Origin: Gammaproteobacteria bacterium
GTDB lineage: Bacteria; Pseudomonadota; Gammaproteobacteria; Steroidobacterales; Woeseiaceae
DNA length: 64,000 nucleotides
NCBI GenBank assembly: GCA_029862045.1
Contig: JAOTYE010000004.1
Span: forward strand, 1-64,000
Reading direction: 5' to 3'
Under the pieces are notes generated by a model. That model saw only the letters and a list, made by a program, of their open reading frames with translations, was not told where the DNA came from and did not search any database. Shown here one piece after another: positions 62,671-64,000 of this stretch. Positions within the stretch are counted from its first letter, which is position 1. Each line of letters opens with the position of its first letter. The position numbers and the translations under genes were made by a program.

Positions 62671-62688
62671 GACTAAAAGGCATGATCT

Positions 62689-63156
62689 ATGCAAACTGTT
62701 GACCTGGATCAGACAGACCGCCGAATTCTCGAGTGGCTGCAACAGGAACCCGGTATCAACGCCGCCGAGCTGGGCGAGAAAATCAGCCTGTCACAGTCAG
62801 CCTGCTGGCGGCGCATGCAGCGGCTGCGTGACGAAGGCGTTATCAAGGACCAGCCCGTCAAGATCGATCGCGAAAAGGTCGGACTCAACACGATGGTGTT
62901 CGCCCACGTGAAGCTAACTTCACATGGGCGCGGCAATCTCGCCGAGTTTTCGGAGGCTGTAAGTGAGTATCCCGAAGTGCTCGACTGTTACGTCTTACTT
63001 GGCAACGTCGACTTCCTGCTGCGCATCGTTACTGAGGACATCAAAGCCTACGAGCGGTTTTTCTTCGAAAAACTTTCTCAGTTGTCCGGTATTCAGGAGG
63101 TGAATTCCAGTATCGTCCTTTCGGACATTAAACATACGACCGTGCTGCCGATCTGA
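62689..63156 (+). CDS. Lrp/AsnC-family regulator (bkdR-like)
   Basis: The 155-residue protein has an N-terminal helix-turn-helix (about 5-62: ILEWLQQEPGINAAELGEKISLSQSACWRRMQRL) and a C-terminal RAM ligand-binding domain (about 70-150: EVLDCYVLLGNVDFLLRIV). It is divergent from the leucine dehydrogenase operon, the usual arrangement for a branched-chain amino-acid sensor that controls bkd genes. AAAAGG lies 9 bases before ATG 62689. Autoregulation is suggested by the palindrome just upstream. Confidence 0.92.
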   Translation: MQTVDLDQTDRRILEWLQQEPGINAAELGEKISLSQSACWRRMQRLRDEGVIKDQPVKIDREKVGLNTMVFAHVKLTSHGRGNLAEFSEAVSEYPEVLDCYVLLGNVDFLLRIVTEDIKAYERFFFEKLSQLSGIQEVNSSIVLSDIKHTTVLPI

Positions 63157-63280
63157 CAGAACACGCTGTCGGCGCGGCCGGGACATTTATCATCTTCATG
63201 GCTCGCTGCGCTGCGCTTTACTTCCGATGATTACATGCCCTAGGGGTACAAACGTCCCGCCCGCACCACTGCCGCGATCA

Positions 63281-64000
63281 TCAGTCGTCGGACACCGACA
63301 GCGCGTAGATGAAATCGACATAGGCTTTCTCGATGTCGGCAAGCCCGGCCGCGGCGGTTCCCTCCGCAGGTTTGATTAACATGACTTCGTTCGGTGCATG
63401 CGCTCCGGTGCCAAAGCCAAGGCCGGCGGGCACGAGTGGCAGGCCGAGTCGATCGGTGAATTGATAAAAAGGAGCGCTACCGGCGACGCGCGGTTGCACG
63501 GCAAGGTCATCCGCATATTTCTTGAACACCGAGAGTGCGGCCTGCACCGGCGGCGCATCGACCGATGTCTGCGATGCCGGATAGCCGCCCAGTTGCCGGA
63601 TCTCGATGTCTTCGAAGCCACTGTTATCAAGATGGGCGCGAATCCTGGCTATCGCTTCATCGGGATCGATGTCGGGCGGCAGACGTGAATCGACTTTCGC
63701 GGTCGCACGGTGCGGCAATATCGTTTTGGTCCCTTCGCCCGTGTAGCCAGCCCAGATGCCGTCGATGTTCATCGTCGTCGTGTAAAGGTATTCGATAGCG
63801 GCATCGATACCGGTCATCCCGTCGATCCATTGGCTGACACCGAGGATCTCTTGTTGTTGCTGATCGCTCCATTGCTCAATGCCGGCATTAAGAAGCCGCG
63901 ATTCTTCATCGTTCGGCGGACGAATATCGTCGTAATAACCCGGCACGAGTATCGTATTGCCATCTGCAGAGACCAGTGTCGACAACGCCTGCACGAGTTG
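63281..64000 (-). CDS. M20-family metallopeptidase, C-terminal part (cut by window edge)
   Basis: The gene reads to the right edge, so only about 240 C-terminal residues are visible. DIEIRQLGGYPASQ and the SRLPPDIDPDEAIARIR segment belong to the lid/dimerisation domain. GFGTGAHAPNE contains the conserved C-terminal His of M20/M25/M40 dinuclear zinc peptidases; the remaining metal ligands lie outside the window. The family hydrolyses dipeptides or acyl-amino acids. The ATG at 63994 is internal to the family alignment and should not be taken as the start. Confidence 0.85.
   Translation of the reverse strand, partial: QLVQALSTLVSADGNTILVPGYYDDIRPPNDEESRLLNAGIEQWSDQQQQEILGVSQWIDGMTGIDAAIEYLYTTTMNIDGIWAGYTGEGTKTILPHRATAKVDSRLPPDIDPDEAIARIRAHLDNSGFEDIEIRQLGGYPASQTSVDAPPVQAALSVFKKYADDLAVQPRVAGSAPFYQFTDRLGLPLVPAGLGFGTGAHAPNEVMLIKPAEGTAAAGLADIEKAYVDFIYALSVSDD

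Overview
The window is 64 kb of a bacterial chromosome, almost certainly from a free-living gammaproteobacterium. The supporting marks are Gram-negative envelope genes (TolC, RND, FadL/PorV-like and SPOR/beta-barrel outer-membrane proteins, many lipoproteins), a CcmI-type cytochrome c maturation protein, and winged-helix proteins with a C-terminal membrane tail of a kind I associate with marine-sediment lineages such as Woeseiales. That last placement is inference only. I see no rRNA, tRNA, CRISPR array or phage; the only mobile element is a decayed IS30-type end at the left edge.

Layout. 1-2.6 kb: IS30 remnant, a beta-barrel protein, a DUF6498-like membrane protein and intergenic inverted repeats. 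2.6-8.5 kb: a PH-like/zinc-ribbon membrane protein, a methyltransferase, an exported DmpA-type P1 peptidase and three small membrane proteins (YIP1-like, unknown, SRPBCC). 8.5-17.4 kb: an accessory cluster with two unusual AAA-type ATPases (exported TPR-TM-AAA, and winged-helix-AAA-TM), a DUF5666/GIN-like lipoprotein and two tandem PorV-like outer-membrane proteins. 17.7-23.6 kb: a monoheme cytochrome lipoprotein, a small unknown protein, a bicupin behind a perfect hairpin, an octopine-dehydrogenase-like enzyme, a TPR-sulfotransferase and a glycerate-kinase-like protein.

23.6-35.5 kb is the most striking region: a putative porin-cytochrome system for moving electrons across the outer membrane. 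One tightly overlapping minus-strand operon encodes a CcmI-like maturation factor, a membrane cytochrome b, a 21-heme cytochrome c, a giant cytochrome c with 39 CXXCH motifs plus one CXXXCH built from exact 279-bp repeats, an outer-membrane protein with SPOR, TPR and beta-barrel parts, and a lipoprotein. Upstream lie an internally deleted paralogue of the cytochrome b and, divergently, a membrane-anchored iron-sulfur/FAD/NAD(P) oxidoreductase. Together they could carry electrons between NAD(P)H and the cell surface.

35.5-45.6 kb: a copper/silver efflux operon (small His/Cys-rich exported protein, CusC-, CusB- and CusA-like proteins) behind a palindrome, two spondin-domain proteins, and an OmpR-type two-component pair. 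45.7-51.8 kb: a DUF1295 membrane protein, an isoaspartyl peptidase/asparaginase that appears to start at ATT, a small exported protein, and HyuA/HyuB. 51.8-58 kb: an FAD-linked 2-hydroxyacid oxidase, an NSS transporter, a sugar-porter MFS protein, a beta-barrel protein and an unknown exported protein. 58-63.2 kb: a textbook branched-chain amino-acid catabolic operon (leucine dehydrogenase, E1 alpha, E1 beta, E2) divergent from an Lrp-type regulator with a clear palindromic site between them. The right edge cuts an M20 peptidase.
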